Shown here one piece after another: positions 61,701-62,758 of a stretch of 64,000 bases of DNA. Under the pieces are notes generated by a model. It did no database searches. It saw only the letters and a program-made list of their open reading frames with translations, and was not told the DNA's origin. Every line of letters begins with the position of its first letter. Within the stretch, counting starts at the first letter, position 1. The position numbers and the translations under genes are program-made. Source of the stretch: Vandiemenella viatica (taxonomy: Eukaryota > Arthropoda > Insecta > Orthoptera > Morabidae); contig JARYHS010013630.1 in assembly GCA_031002005.1 (NCBI GenBank), forward strand, positions 25,325,112 through 25,389,111. Reading direction: 5' to 3'.

Positions 61701-62758
61701 AGGGAAAAGTTCAAAATGCTTCATTTATTGGACAGTGTTATGAGGAAATGTATTAGAGAAGTGAGGAAATTTGGTTACTAAACCTTGGTCAGACCATTGC
61801 TTGTGTATGATGACCACATTATAAGCATTAAATACAGAAGTTGTAGGAAGTGTAAGGGGGGCAGCTAGCTTTGTTTATCAAAATTACTATTGACATAATC
61901 AGTAAATGAAACAATAAAAGGAGCTGGCCTGTGAATTATTAGAAGAGAGGAAAAATATGAAGAGTGTGCTGGGAGTGTACCAGGCAAATATTGATGATGA
62001 GACTTGGGAGGATATTGCTTGGGGTATGGAAGGGAAGAGATGGCCATGACCACAAGCTGACACTTTGTTTCAGGTAAAAGGGAAAATGAAAATTTTCTTC
62101 ATTAGGTAAGTGAGTGAGGAGGGTCTGAAATAAGTTACCAATGAATTATGAGCAATTTACTTGGAATTCTGAAAGAAAGTAAAATTCATAATGGGCAAAA
62201 ACAGTTGGGCAGTAAAATTGATCTTAAACAATTTAAGGTTTTTAAAGCAGAAGTGTAGAGAAATTTCTTTCAGGGCATTTGCTCCATTGCAATTAAATAA
62301 TAAATTAAACTCAGATATAGGTTTATATATGCATTTTTTCTTCTTTTCTGTAAGTCTAACTAACTAATTTTACCAATGTTACTTTTTAAGTTATTTATGG
62401 TGTGCAAATACACACAAAAGAAACAAAAAATCTTTCCTTTCTTTGTGGTTTTAATAGTTTTAACTTATCCCTAGAAAACGGTAATGAAAATGCGTGTCCT
62501 TATTATTAAATATGGATTTGCTTTCTGAATGCAAACTATGTAAGCAGTAAATTACTTATTTTAAGCTTATAAACTAAATGAAATTTTAATATTAGTTCTA
62601 GACAACTTGTTTATGAATATTTTCAAATAGGATAATCGGTTTTCAGTTTGTGACAAGTTGCTCCAAGCCTCCATTGCTCGGATTTGCACATCTAGAACCT
62701 CCATTCTCAATTCGCTGTGTGGAAGTGGGAGATGATGAGGATACTGGTGACACAATAG
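3038..62758 (+). CDS. UBE3B: UBE3B HECT E3 ubiquitin-protein ligase, 3' half of gene (8 exons, partial both ends)
   Basis: Eight exons join without frame breaks into 430 codons: 173, 146, 137, 164, 263, 130, 165 and 112 nt, each with AG acceptor and GT donor. The protein matches the second half of animal UBE3B, with signatures [107 protein letters not shown] and DTGDT. HECT ligases take ubiquitin from an E2 onto a catalytic cysteine and pass it to a substrate lysine. UBE3B is cytosolic/mitochondria-associated in vertebrates (family knowledge). The vertebrate protein is about 1,070 residues; roughly the first 590 and the last 60, including the catalytic Cys, are not in the window. Codon use and reading frame look intact, so I read this as a functional gene with transposon-rich introns. 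UBE3C is less likely because the inter-exon segments match UBE3B throughout. Confidence 0.93.
3371..3470 (+). mobile_element. SINE family 1, 5' tRNA-like head only
   Basis: Reads tgggtgagtgttaccatttt, then ggcctctcatttgggagaac and the B-box-like gggttcgaatc. This matches the head of the full copy at 14331-14567. The body is missing or unrecognisable after about 3470. Confidence 0.6.
4595..4740 (+). CDS. UBE3B: UBE3B exon B
   Basis: The acceptor is ggttgtag ending at 4594; the donor is gtatgt at 4741. It starts in phase 0 and ends with two bases of an Arg codon completed by exon C. It encodes [19 protein letters not shown] followed by the [11 protein letters not shown] and [12 protein letters not shown] blocks, matching the 'IPHVIPHKNRVLLFR' and 'HITIRRSR' region of UBE3B orthologues that leads into the HECT domain. 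Confidence 0.92.
4860..5640 (+). mobile_element. RTE-like LINE relic
   Basis: Decayed reading frames show [17 protein letters not shown] (the 'YLGS.I..DG...EI..RI' block behind the RT domain) near 5040, and a C-terminal '[14 protein letters not shown]' followed by a basic stretch and '[13 protein letters not shown]' near 5400-5520. This pattern is typical of RTE-type endonuclease-reverse transcriptases. Frame is lost repeatedly; 5' and 3' limits are approximate. Confidence 0.5.
5814..6035 (+). mobile_element. SINE family 1 copy
   Basis: The tRNA-like head (gatgagcggtaacac, then gggaggatgcaggttcaaat) is followed by the family body (ccaggcatccagattccagt, tgctgggatggttctttcaa, aaggccattgcttaattcct) and the tail block cgatgttgacgaggtg. 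About 75-80% like the copy at 14331. Confidence 0.8.
6036..7115. other. Unassigned intron sequence flanking the Tc1 element
   Basis: Mostly AT-rich, with a GC-rich patch at about 6700-6990 (gtggggtggcgccacacacg). The patch looks like the remains of another mobile element, but I could not find its ends. Confidence 0.4.
7118..8335 (+). mobile_element. Tc1-like DNA transposon, full-length but dead
   Basis: 1,218 bp with near-perfect inverted ends: the left starts cacagtccagtcacattgat and the right reversed starts cacagtccagtcacattaat, about 28 bp with one difference. It is flanked by TA on both sides (7116-7117 and 8336-8337), the expected Tc1/mariner target duplication. Each end holds an inner palindrome (gtcacattratgtgac). 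The single transposase gene is broken (separate entry). It is complete end to end, so transposition machinery supplied in trans could once have mobilised it. Confidence 0.92.
7266..8304 (+). pseudogene. Tc1-like transposase pseudogene (DD36E-type spacing)
   Basis: Starts at ATG 7266 with [18 protein letters not shown] (helix-turn-helix). It meets a stop at 7341, changes frame there and again near 7470-7490, then has a stop at 7657 and another at 7996 before ending at TGA 8304. The DNA-binding half shows [15 protein letters not shown] and [11 protein letters not shown]. The catalytic half shows [11 protein letters not shown] (first Asp), [10 protein letters not shown] (second Asp; the residue before it is now the stop) and [15 protein letters not shown] (catalytic Glu). 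I count 36 residues between the second Asp and the Glu; classic Tc1 has 34. Inactive. Confidence 0.85.
8338..10980. other. Intron sequence with a possible Penelope-like remnant
   Basis: No exon found. At about 9380-9660 the phrases actcaccacagatgaatgca, ggagggttgcagtgaacaaa and tataatattttggcaggcc match the end region of the PLE family seen intact at 54977-55324, so an old remnant is likely. The rest (8338-9370, 9670-10980) is AT-rich with no recognisable feature; 10610-10650 is a low-complexity A/T run. Confidence 0.4.
10985..11217 (-). mobile_element. CR1/L2-like LINE 3' end, minus strand
   Basis: Read on the minus strand it gives the C-terminal '[10 protein letters not shown]'-type coding end, then the family 3' stem-loop (ggagtttgtgctcc) and catcacaatt. 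It lies head to head with the + strand endonuclease fragment at 11275. This could be an inverted insertion (twin priming) or two separate events. Confidence 0.6.
11275..11590 (+). mobile_element. CR1/L2-like LINE, endonuclease fragment
   Basis: Encodes [17 protein letters not shown], then [20 protein letters not shown] and [20 protein letters not shown] and GVSDHEAV are conserved motifs V and VIII-IX of the APE-type endonuclease of non-LTR retrotransposons. The end is close to 11590. A 220 bp AT-rich gap separates it from the RT fragment that follows. Confidence 0.7.
11815..12845 (+). mobile_element. CR1/L2-like LINE copy B, RT and 3' end (best preserved)
   Basis: The best copy of the family. 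It encodes [20 protein letters not shown], then [20 protein letters not shown] with the catalytic FADD box, [117 protein letters not shown] and [15 protein letters not shown]. Only a few frame breaks (near 12060 and 12330). It ends in the 3' stem-loop tggagtgttagctcca and tcgcaattaaatgaataata. Confidence 0.85.
12850..14315. other. Intron sequence, nothing recognised
   Basis: AT-rich. Includes the imperfect hairpin cagacagatgtatatacatctgtc (13359-13382). No exon, tRNA-like head or terminal repeats were found. Confidence 0.45.
14331..14567 (+). mobile_element. SINE family 1, full copy with target duplication
   Basis: Head gagcgtggttggtgagcggt, then ctggcctcgcattcgggagg and B-box ggttcgaatcc, then body ccaggcatccagattttggt, ccccaaatcactccaggcga, aaaggccatggccgaattcc, tail cgtcgacgaggtgtaaaacc and an A-run. 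Flanks aagtgatttttcact (14316-14330) and aagtggttttact (14568-14580) are the likely duplication. Derived from a tRNA by its A/B-box layout, not a real tRNA: the acceptor stem is not restored. Pol III transcribed by family analogy. Confidence 0.88.
14581..15228. other. Intron sequence before exon C, nothing recognised
   Basis: A 115-codon open frame (14640-14987) has no family motif and is probably chance. Confidence 0.4.
15229..15365 (+). CDS. UBE3B: UBE3B exon C (start of HECT N-lobe)
   Basis: The acceptor is ccttacag ending at 15228; the donor is gtacat at 15366. It encodes [11 protein letters not shown] followed by [14 protein letters not shown] and [13 protein letters not shown]. The '[15 protein letters not shown]' motif is the UBE3B form of the 'GEEGIDAGGVSREF' signature at the beginning of HECT domains. 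The final G of this exon plus AA of exon D form the next Glu codon. Confidence 0.94.
15366..16425. other. Intron sequence after exon C
   Basis: AT-rich. Around 15950-16010 the phrase gacaaaaacacaaatggcat followed by ttttgggttttaatgctttg is loosely like PLE ends, too weak to call. 16076-16290 is richer in G+C but shows no motif. Confidence 0.35.
16426..17989 (-). mobile_element. Helitron-like non-autonomous element (minus strand)
   Basis: On the minus strand it starts TCTATATCTATAAAACGAAA, just after an A, and ends ...ggaactctgCTAG just before a T. TC...CTAG with A/T host bases and no target duplication is the Helitron pattern. Internally two direct repeats occur: ctcgcttagttct at 16616 and 16775, and gcagcctsraccagaataaa at about 16669 and 16882. 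They mark a roughly 160-210 bp tandem duplication. No Rep/helicase coding. Confidence 0.6.
18110..18425 (-). pseudogene. Penelope-like element GIY-YIG endonuclease fragment
   Basis: Minus-strand reading gives [20 protein letters not shown], a stop in place of a codon, then [23 protein letters not shown] and [20 protein letters not shown]. The 'h.Y.I.C..C...YIG...L..R.NGHR' layout is the C-terminal GIY-YIG endonuclease of Penelope-like retroelements. The conserved Gly of YIG is Asp here. The same RRWELAYQ block recurs at 52560, so the two belong to related PLE families. No RT domain is left. Confidence 0.65.
18430..20765. other. Intron sequence with a possible LTR/primer-binding site
   Basis: Mostly unrecognised. 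At 19817-19834 the phrase tggtggcgacctggtcag contains TGGCGACC, the start of the tRNA-Arg type primer-binding site used by 412/mdg1-like Gypsy elements. The 500-600 bp before it (about 19250-19815) may therefore be an LTR on the + strand, but I found no clear TATA or poly(A) signal. No gag/pol coding follows. Confidence 0.3.
20770..21470 (+). mobile_element. CR1/L2-like LINE copy C, split by a SINE
   Basis: A decayed 3' part: the '[19 protein letters not shown]' block at 20780-20840, resuming after a SINE at about 21125 with '[20 protein letters not shown]' and '[10 protein letters not shown]'. It ends with the family 3' motif (catatgcaccattggaatta). Contains the SINE at 20891-21122. Confidence 0.65.
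20891..21122 (+). mobile_element. SINE family 1 inside LINE copy C
   Basis: gatgggtgagcagcaaggtt, ggcctcacattcatgagaac, B-box-like gatttgaatcc, then ccagatcactccaggcgaat and gctgaattccttcccattcc, ending aatgaggtacaaaacaaaaa. It interrupts LINE coding sequence, so it inserted later than the LINE. Confidence 0.8.
21991..23830 (-). mobile_element. Probable Gypsy-type LTR, minus strand
   Basis: On the minus strand, in order: a purine-rich tract ggggggaaagc (about 23826-23836), a long AT-rich U3, a TATA box cctatataacc (22380-22390), a GC-rich leader, a poly(A) signal aataaa (22083-22088), and TGGCGACCTCA (21991-22001), which looks like a primer-binding site directly after the LTR. This is the U3-R-U5-PBS order of a Gypsy/mdg1-like LTR. 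The 5' limit is uncertain, and no second LTR or gag-pol was found. Confidence 0.5.
23180..23735. repeat. Degenerate tandem repeat, about 160 bp period
   Basis: At least three diverged units. Each carries a block like agaaagttaatttagctgct / gcaaagtttatatagggctt / agaaagtttatttaggtctt (at 23342, 23505 and 23664), followed by ttattaa...tttattgc and ggtttagaaat. It sits where the U3 of the minus-strand LTR would be. Confidence 0.55.
24412..24575 (+). CDS. UBE3B: UBE3B exon D (HECT N-lobe)
   Basis: The acceptor is gctttccag ending at 24411; the donor is gttagc at 24576. It encodes [18 protein letters not shown], then [16 protein letters not shown] and [15 protein letters not shown]. The YPSPTS and [11 protein letters not shown] blocks are the classic HECT N-lobe core. 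It ends on a codon boundary and reads straight into exon E. Confidence 0.95.
24877..25122 (+). mobile_element. SINE family 2 copy
   Basis: tRNA-like head: gtcttgtggctcagtggtta with A-box, then cccgggttcaaagtctggta with B-box. The body includes agctatgccagatcattcca, gttaaactgtaggtcccaga and caggaggattcaaacaactt. It ends gtggactaagttagttagta. The same family is present at 44557-44821 and 45735-46003 on the minus strand. Confidence 0.85.
25123..25894. other. Intron sequence with (GT)n microsatellite
   Basis: A (GT)14 tract spans 25727-25754. Nothing else recognised. Confidence 0.5.
25727..25754. repeat. (GT)14 microsatellite
   Basis: Uninterrupted GT dinucleotides; probably length-polymorphic. 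Confidence 0.95.
25895..27010 (-). mobile_element. Penelope-like element remnant (tentative)
   Basis: 25895-26010 carries the family end phrases gaccacagatgaaggtggct, acacataaaaacaaacacaa and gcaatattttggcaaaaacc. Further in, the minus strand at 26990-26800 reads [16 protein letters not shown] followed by [13 protein letters not shown], loosely like the 'YRKPTHTDRYLHPESHHHP' stretch behind the PLE reverse transcriptase. Frames are badly broken. The rest up to exon E shows nothing. Confidence 0.35.
27355..27617 (+). CDS. UBE3B: UBE3B exon E (HECT N-lobe, E2-binding region)
   Basis: The acceptor is aacgtttcag ending at 27354; the donor is gtacat at 27618. The longest exon here, 263 nt. It encodes [65 protein letters not shown]. 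In HECT ligases this stretch holds the E2-binding surface and the 'ELI/PGG....VTNENK' strand. The open frame continues into the intron, but the conserved downstream sequence fixes the donor at 27618. Confidence 0.95.
27842..28368 (+). mobile_element. CR1/L2-like LINE copy D, left part
   Basis: gtggggaatgaattgcttgt through ttcaaaatccttcagttgtt, tattggacccacattatggg and the [16 protein letters not shown] block, up to gtgtgcaaggtgta at 28368. The next family-consensus bases (tattggtg...) are found 12.5 kb away at 40829. The copy is also cut by a 138 bp palindromic insertion at 28016-28153. Confidence 0.75.
28016..28153. mobile_element. 138 bp palindromic insertion with 12 bp target duplication
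   Basis: Arms of 43 bp (28012-28054 and 28078-28120, one mismatch) flank a 23 bp loop, followed by 33 bp of tail. The host LINE repeats tggattRcaaaa on both sides (28004-28015 and 28154-28165). The arms include ggtgactagccgagttaaat. Family unknown: a foldback MITE with long duplication (MULE-like) or a retroposed hairpin RNA are both possible. Confidence 0.65.
28746..29220. mobile_element. Palindromic Penelope-like insertion with 13 bp target duplication
   Basis: Two inverted arms of roughly 200 bp (28789 onward and ending 29223), around a loop near 29005-29030. The host repeats ttgtttttaatat exactly at 28733-28745 and 29221-29233. The arms carry the 'tcgaaaccggtcaataaa' motif seen in arthropod PLE ends and the loop side carries cacgctggctgccggatggt. 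The left arm keeps a hammerhead-like core; the right arm has lost the CTGA box. Confidence 0.7.
28844..28880 (-). ncRNA. Hammerhead-ribozyme-like core in PLE arm
   Basis: Minus strand, in order: CTGAAGA (fits CUGANGA), a stem II that can pair GACC with GGTC around ccccttaaggca, then GAAA and ACCGGTC, where the palindromic ACCGGT would be a very short stem III with C as the cleavage-site base. Known PLE ribozymes have this minimal stem III. One extra A precedes stem II, so activity is uncertain. Confidence 0.5.
29640..31047 (+). mobile_element. RTE-like LINE, 5'-truncated, 10 bp target duplication
   Basis: 1,408 bp between exact repeats acatgaaaag (29630-29639 and 31048-31057). It encodes most of an [87 protein letters not shown] (catalytic FADD). 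After a deletion it continues with the RT-connection and C-terminal parts [20 protein letters not shown] and [20 protein letters not shown], ending near 31000. The tail gataatgatgatgac is the short GAT-repeat 3' end usual for RTE elements. Stops near 29825 and 29880 and the deletion at about 30443 make it inactive. Confidence 0.85.
32013..33537 (+). mobile_element. PIF/Harbinger-like element
   Basis: Inverted ends: left gatcggttacacactgggcg; right reversed ggccggttcacactgtgcga. The 3 bp duplication is TTA (32010-32012 and 33538-33540), as expected for PIF/Harbinger. It holds a MADF-like ORF (separate entry) but no DDE nuclease, so it is an internally deleted derivative. Also includes a (TTC)n run around 32651-32671. 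Confidence 0.8.
32305..32517 (+). pseudogene. MADF/Myb-SANT-like DNA-binding protein, truncated
   Basis: From ATG 32305 (a second ATG follows at once) the frame encodes [20 protein letters not shown], then [17 protein letters not shown] and ends at 32517, about 70 codons. The pattern 'LI..V.....L.....D..R...AW..V' is a MADF-type helix-turn-helix, as found in the second protein of PIF/Harbinger transposons. The normal protein would be several times longer, so this is a remnant. Confidence 0.5.
33541..33886. mobile_element. 'TACGTGG' MITE, copy 2
   Basis: Inverted ends: left agggattgtgcataaactac; right reversed agggaccgtccatacaccac; both continue into gtggc/gtagc. Internally it has ccaggccacgtagc and ctacgtgggg G-run blocks in the same order as copy 1 at 755-1085. 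It sits directly against the right TTA of the Harbinger element. Confidence 0.75.
35340..36660 (+). pseudogene. hAT transposase pseudogene, DUF4371 type
   Basis: Readable in broken frames: [20 protein letters not shown] at 35410, 'SIISSIIFC', '[18 protein letters not shown]' at 35690, [11 protein letters not shown] near 35770 (first catalytic Asp region), a stretch with the '[20 protein letters not shown]' remnant near 35960, [49 protein letters not shown] and AMKGAYQL up to 36321, then the '[20 protein letters not shown]' remnant. This is the order of ZMYM1-like/DUF4371 transposases. The C-terminal dimerisation region is cut off by the pogo-like insertion at 36741. Confidence 0.75.
36741..38269 (-). 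mobile_element. pogo-like/TA-target DNA transposon, internally deleted
   Basis: Inverted ends: left ccgtgagtcagggttattgg; right reversed ccgtgactcggggttacttg; both flanked by TA (36739-36740 and 38270-38271). The phrase ggttacttggaccca recurs inside at about 36949. Minus-strand coding (37841-37114) is the only protein remnant. The TA duplication and coding tail fit pogo/Tc1 superfamily; the exact family is not certain. Confidence 0.7.
37114..37841 (-). pseudogene. C-terminal tail of transposon protein (pogo-like, tentative)
   Basis: First a 158-codon frame (37841-37365) rich in Lys/Asp/Ser with an NLS-like [11 protein letters not shown], then, after one frame change near 37365, a second frame to 37114 with [40 protein letters not shown] and DIKKKIDPP. 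The second part resembles the small 'knot' domain found at the C-terminus of many insect transposon proteins. The catalytic part is missing. Function of the intact protein not recognised with confidence. Confidence 0.4.
38350..39150 (-). pseudogene. Second hAT transposase fragment (minus strand)
   Basis: Minus-strand reading shows [17 protein letters not shown] start, [40 protein letters not shown], a '[19 protein letters not shown]' block and QLAVVDVLY, then, after a frame change, [20 protein letters not shown]. This is the RNase H-like core of a ZBED/hobo-type hAT transposase: 'TLHFNI....GSC.AE......L..F', 'DGASVM', 'CFSHAIHLAV.DVLY'. It points the other way from the DUF4371 transposase, so it is a separate element; its ends were not found. 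Confidence 0.55.
39362..39620 (-). mobile_element. SINE family 1 copy, minus strand
   Basis: Reversed, it reads gcgtggtcaccgagcgtagt, gggtgagcaattaaccatct, ggcctcacattcggcaggac, then the B-box ggatcgtatcc (altered), body and tail cctcgttactgacaaggcgt with T-run at the left end. Lies within the hAT element. Confidence 0.8.
40827..41140 (+). mobile_element. CR1/L2-like LINE copy D, right part
   Basis: Resumes at tattggtgttaaggcattga, exactly where the left part (27842-28368) stops. It encodes [20 protein letters not shown] and [13 protein letters not shown], then an in-frame stop and the family 3' end gaaattaccaccagattagg, tgttccattgcaatg. Together the two parts are one LINE split by a mariner-like insertion at TA. 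Confidence 0.75.
41234..43838 (+). mobile_element. Helitron-like element carrying a satellite array
   Basis: Left end TCTTATATATATATATAAAA after an A; right end ...caatcacgaacgaagtcgtgggtaccagCTAG before a T, with the hairpin cacga-acgaag-tcgtg 12 bp before CTAG. TC...hairpin...CTAG between A and T, without a target duplication, is the Helitron/HINE pattern. Almost all of the inside is the 368 bp tandem array. No Rep/helicase gene. Confidence 0.65.
41290..43800. repeat. 368 bp satellite with higher-order structure (2 x ~184 bp)
   Basis: About six units repeat at an exact 368 bp step; for example the phrase caaagacaaaagtgtcatgg recurs at about 41632, 42000, 42368, 42736, 43104 and 43472. Each unit is a dimer of two diverged ~184 bp halves, one starting ggtgtttgtgtttggtagta, the other ggcgtttgtgtgtagtagta. 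The central units are nearly identical; the two edge units (41290-41500 and 43500-43800) are more diverged. Long minus-strand open frames across it are by-products of the repeat, not genes. Confidence 0.92.
44176..44305 (+). CDS. UBE3B: UBE3B exon F (HECT N-lobe)
   Basis: The acceptor is tttttacag ending at 44175; the donor is gtatgg at 44306. The first base completes the Lys codon begun in exon E. It encodes [19 protein letters not shown], then [19 protein letters not shown] and STPE. This matches '[33 protein letters not shown]' of UBE3B almost residue for residue. It is separated from exon E by a 16.6 kb intron full of nested transposons. Confidence 0.95.
44557..44821 (-). mobile_element. 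SINE family 2 copy, minus strand
   Basis: Reversed: cagagcagtcaggtggctca, gtggttaaggtgcttgcttt, B-box cccgggttcaatcc, then body with tgagctatgccaggtcattc and tgtgttgtggactaagttac. Good match to the + strand copy at 24877. Confidence 0.87.
45452..45531 (+). mobile_element. SINE family 1, 3' fragment
   Basis: aaattccttcccattccttg, cactgatgacctcaatataa: the last third of the family 1 body without head. Confidence 0.5.
45735..46003 (-). mobile_element. SINE family 2 copy with 13 bp target duplication
   Basis: Reversed: aagcggtctggtagctcagt, ggttaaggcacttgctttca, B-box cgggttcgaatcc, then body. Flanked by exact tatattaactgta at 45722-45734 and 46004-46016. This copy has the best preserved tRNA-like head of the family. 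Confidence 0.92.
46440..46680 (+). mobile_element. RTE-like endonuclease fragment
   Basis: Broken frames read [20 protein letters not shown], '[20 protein letters not shown]' and '[15 protein letters not shown]'. The last matches the GDFNA.VG motif of RTE-type APE endonucleases. Confidence 0.45.
46690..48250 (+). mobile_element. Jockey/CR1-type LINE: end of ORF1, endonuclease and linker
   Basis: 46690-46968 encodes [20 protein letters not shown], the 'HGLHLN..GK..L...I' end of the SGNH-esterase-like domain found in ORF1 of such elements. ORF2 starts about 47025: [56 protein letters not shown]. After one frame change near 47430 it continues [27 protein letters not shown] (endonuclease DNI motif), NGLSDHNAQ, and a linker with [20 protein letters not shown] to the stop at 48247. 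The RT domain is absent. A different family from copies A-F. Confidence 0.75.
48482..49950 (-). mobile_element. LTR-retrotransposon-like segment between 32 bp direct repeats
   Basis: Perfect 32 bp direct repeats at 48450-48481 and 49951-49982 (both contain cacttgaaacaagcatacgt) enclose 1,469 bp. On the minus strand it has a purine tract ttttggaggggca (about 49530-49542), directly followed by TGTAAGCTATCTG, like a PPT plus LTR start. It ends near 48590 with cgtggcggccgta, vaguely like a TGGCGACC primer site. No coding region. The call as LTR is tentative; 32 bp is too long for an integrase duplication. Confidence 0.4.
50064..50111. repeat. Perfect 21 bp hairpin
   Basis: Arms 50064-50084 and 50091-50111 are exact complements (ataaacagaaaaagtggaga plus t) with the 6-base loop ttttttg-like 50085-50090. 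Origin unknown. Confidence 0.9.
50179..50247. mobile_element. Short palindrome from Penelope-like ends
   Basis: Arms agcacagatgaaggcaggag / ctcctgtctacatctgtgct around a short loop. The arm is the same 'cacagatgaaggcaggaggg' phrase that marks the PLE ends at 55060 and 55270, so this is probably a very short PLE remnant. Confidence 0.5.
50288..50800 (-). mobile_element. RTE-like LINE 3' end, minus strand
   Basis: Minus-strand reading: a '[12 protein letters not shown]' remnant near 50620, '[20 protein letters not shown]', [20 protein letters not shown] and [18 protein letters not shown], then the 3' end with ccagtcaaaagactgacgac. This tail is very common in large insect genomes. Coding is broken in several places. 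Confidence 0.65.
50801..51819. other. Intron sequence, nothing recognised
   Basis: AT-rich, no terminal repeats, tRNA-like heads or coding motifs found. Confidence 0.45.
51833..53632. mobile_element. Penelope-like element, palindromic, 13 bp target duplication
   Basis: 1.8 kb between tataccatagata (51820-51832) and tataccgtagata (53633-53645). Two long inverted arms of GIY-YIG coding plus 3' UTR (about 52441-52790 and 52908-53190) face each other across a 120 bp loop, and outer copies of the end block (caccaaagttgaagggagga, gcagcagcaacac) occur at 51870, 52180, reversed at 52330 and 53530. The block gcctcgcggcatttctttcc at 53599 matches the 54977 insertion. No RT domain. Confidence 0.75.
52527..52850 (-). 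pseudogene. PLE GIY-YIG endonuclease fragment
   Basis: Minus strand: [60 protein letters not shown] and [19 protein letters not shown]. The layout is 'YL..C..C...YIG.T...L...MNGHR.......PVA.H'; the YIG Gly is Val. A partial second copy runs on the + strand at about 52908-53103. No cysteine-histidine-zinc binding upstream and no RT, so inactive. Confidence 0.75.
53650..54795. other. Intron sequence, nothing recognised
   Basis: AT-rich with a short (GA)n run at 53803-53813. No family motif found. Confidence 0.45.
54800..56385. mobile_element. Possible non-autonomous DNA transposon (hAT-like, tentative)
   Basis: Left agagctgtaaaagtaacgag...catatgtattcattact and right agtaacaaatacatacggtttactacagct are loosely inverted. 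Between them are many 'ttact/agtaa' words and two internal repeats of gatacaatcgaacactagca / gatataattgagcactagca with catgaagcatcrcat. The PLE insertion 54977-55324 lies inside it. No duplication found. Confidence 0.35.
54977..55324. mobile_element. Palindromic Penelope-like insertion, 14 bp target duplication
   Basis: 348 bp, flanked by exact ttactattgtatca at 54963-54976 and 55325-55338. Arms of about 125 bp (from 55011 and to 55324) with ggataggg, cgtcactgaccacagatgaa, ggcaggagggcgagacacgt, acaatatttcgaccttagtc; the loop is about 55148-55190. Left tail gccgcgaggcactgaaaata is the family marker also seen at 53599. Confidence 0.85.
56390..57515. other. Intron sequence, nothing certain
   Basis: A minus-strand frame at 56773-56537 has [20 protein letters not shown], a cysteine-rich piece I cannot place. 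A phrase gaccagtt...aatgagttgcattgta suggests old repeats. No exon. Confidence 0.35.
57517..57752 (-). mobile_element. SINE family 1 copy, minus strand
   Basis: Reversed: ctcaattggtaatgctctgg, ccttgcatttgggaagacaa, B-box gagttcgaatcc, then ccaaaatcactccaggagaa and the tail aaaggtgtgaagccataagc. Head truncated by a few bases. Confidence 0.82.
57822..58080 (+). pseudogene. Second type of PLE GIY-YIG endonuclease fragment
   Basis: + strand: [18 protein letters not shown], one frame change near 57895, then [20 protein letters not shown] and [10 protein letters not shown], stop, and 'VAEHHIQEG'. The layout 'R...K..N.L.S.KD', 'GVY.IPC.CG..YIGQT.R.', 'H.R..RLGQ..KSAVAEH' is a Penelope-like C-terminal endonuclease, with the YIG Gly changed to Arg. 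It differs from the RRWELAYQ type at 18110 and 52527, so two PLE lineages are present. Confidence 0.7.
58533..58697 (+). CDS. UBE3B: UBE3B exon G (end of HECT N-lobe)
   Basis: The acceptor is cttttacag ending at 58532; the donor is gtaata at 58698. A phase 0-0 exon of 55 codons. It encodes [20 protein letters not shown], then [20 protein letters not shown] and [11 protein letters not shown]. 'ELQ.LI.G' and 'YYGGFH..H.VI.WLWDIL' are diagnostic HECT blocks. Confidence 0.95.
58793..59165 (-). mobile_element. CR1/L2-like LINE copy E, minus strand, internally deleted
   Basis: Reversed: caataggatcaaaatggtag, a '[20 protein letters not shown]' block, then a jump to the 3' end with the stem-loop region and ccatcacaatt at the left edge. 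About 600 bp of the middle is missing compared with copy B. Confidence 0.65.
59196..59440 (-). mobile_element. Diverged SINE related to family 2
   Basis: The middle cctacagctttaaatagaat...ctaaacctacggatcatcct parallels cctacagtttaacatggaat...ccgaaccatggaatgacctg of the family 2 copy at 44557, and the left part resembles its 3' tail. The tRNA-like head is not clear. Confidence 0.45.
59735..60477 (-). mobile_element. Solo LTR, minus strand (Gypsy-like)
   Basis: Minus strand starts TGTTGTGACAGACTAAT and ends CATCTCAGCCTAACA. In between: TATA box gtataaatagg (60154-60164), then about 230 bp later a poly(A) signal aataaa (59925-59930). Flanks gtgg (59731-59734) and gtga (60478-60481) fit a 4 bp duplication with one change. 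743 bp; no second LTR or coding, so recombination to a solo LTR is likely. Confidence 0.7.
60482..61440. other. Intron sequence, nothing recognised
   Basis: AT-rich. A short lysine-rich frame near 60880-60960 has no family motif. Confidence 0.4.
61448..62310 (+). mobile_element. CR1/L2-like LINE copy F
   Basis: gactaaaacaggagaagact and gaagatcaatgcaaaaaggg mark the post-RT region; then cttcatttattggacagtgt, ttggttactaaaccttggtc, gtgctgggagtgtaccaggc, and the 3' end with gggcatttgctccattgcaa ttaaat. Shifted frames and stops throughout. Confidence 0.7.
62647..62758 (+). CDS. UBE3B: UBE3B exon H (start of HECT C-lobe)
   Basis: The acceptor is ggttttcag ending at 62646; the donor is gtaatt at 62759. 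It encodes [37 protein letters not shown] plus one base. This is the hinge/C-lobe entry. The expected continuation (SVLRGFF... to the catalytic TSSTCFNLLKLP block and the C-terminal tail) is not found before 64000, so the final exon lies beyond the window. Confidence 0.93.
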
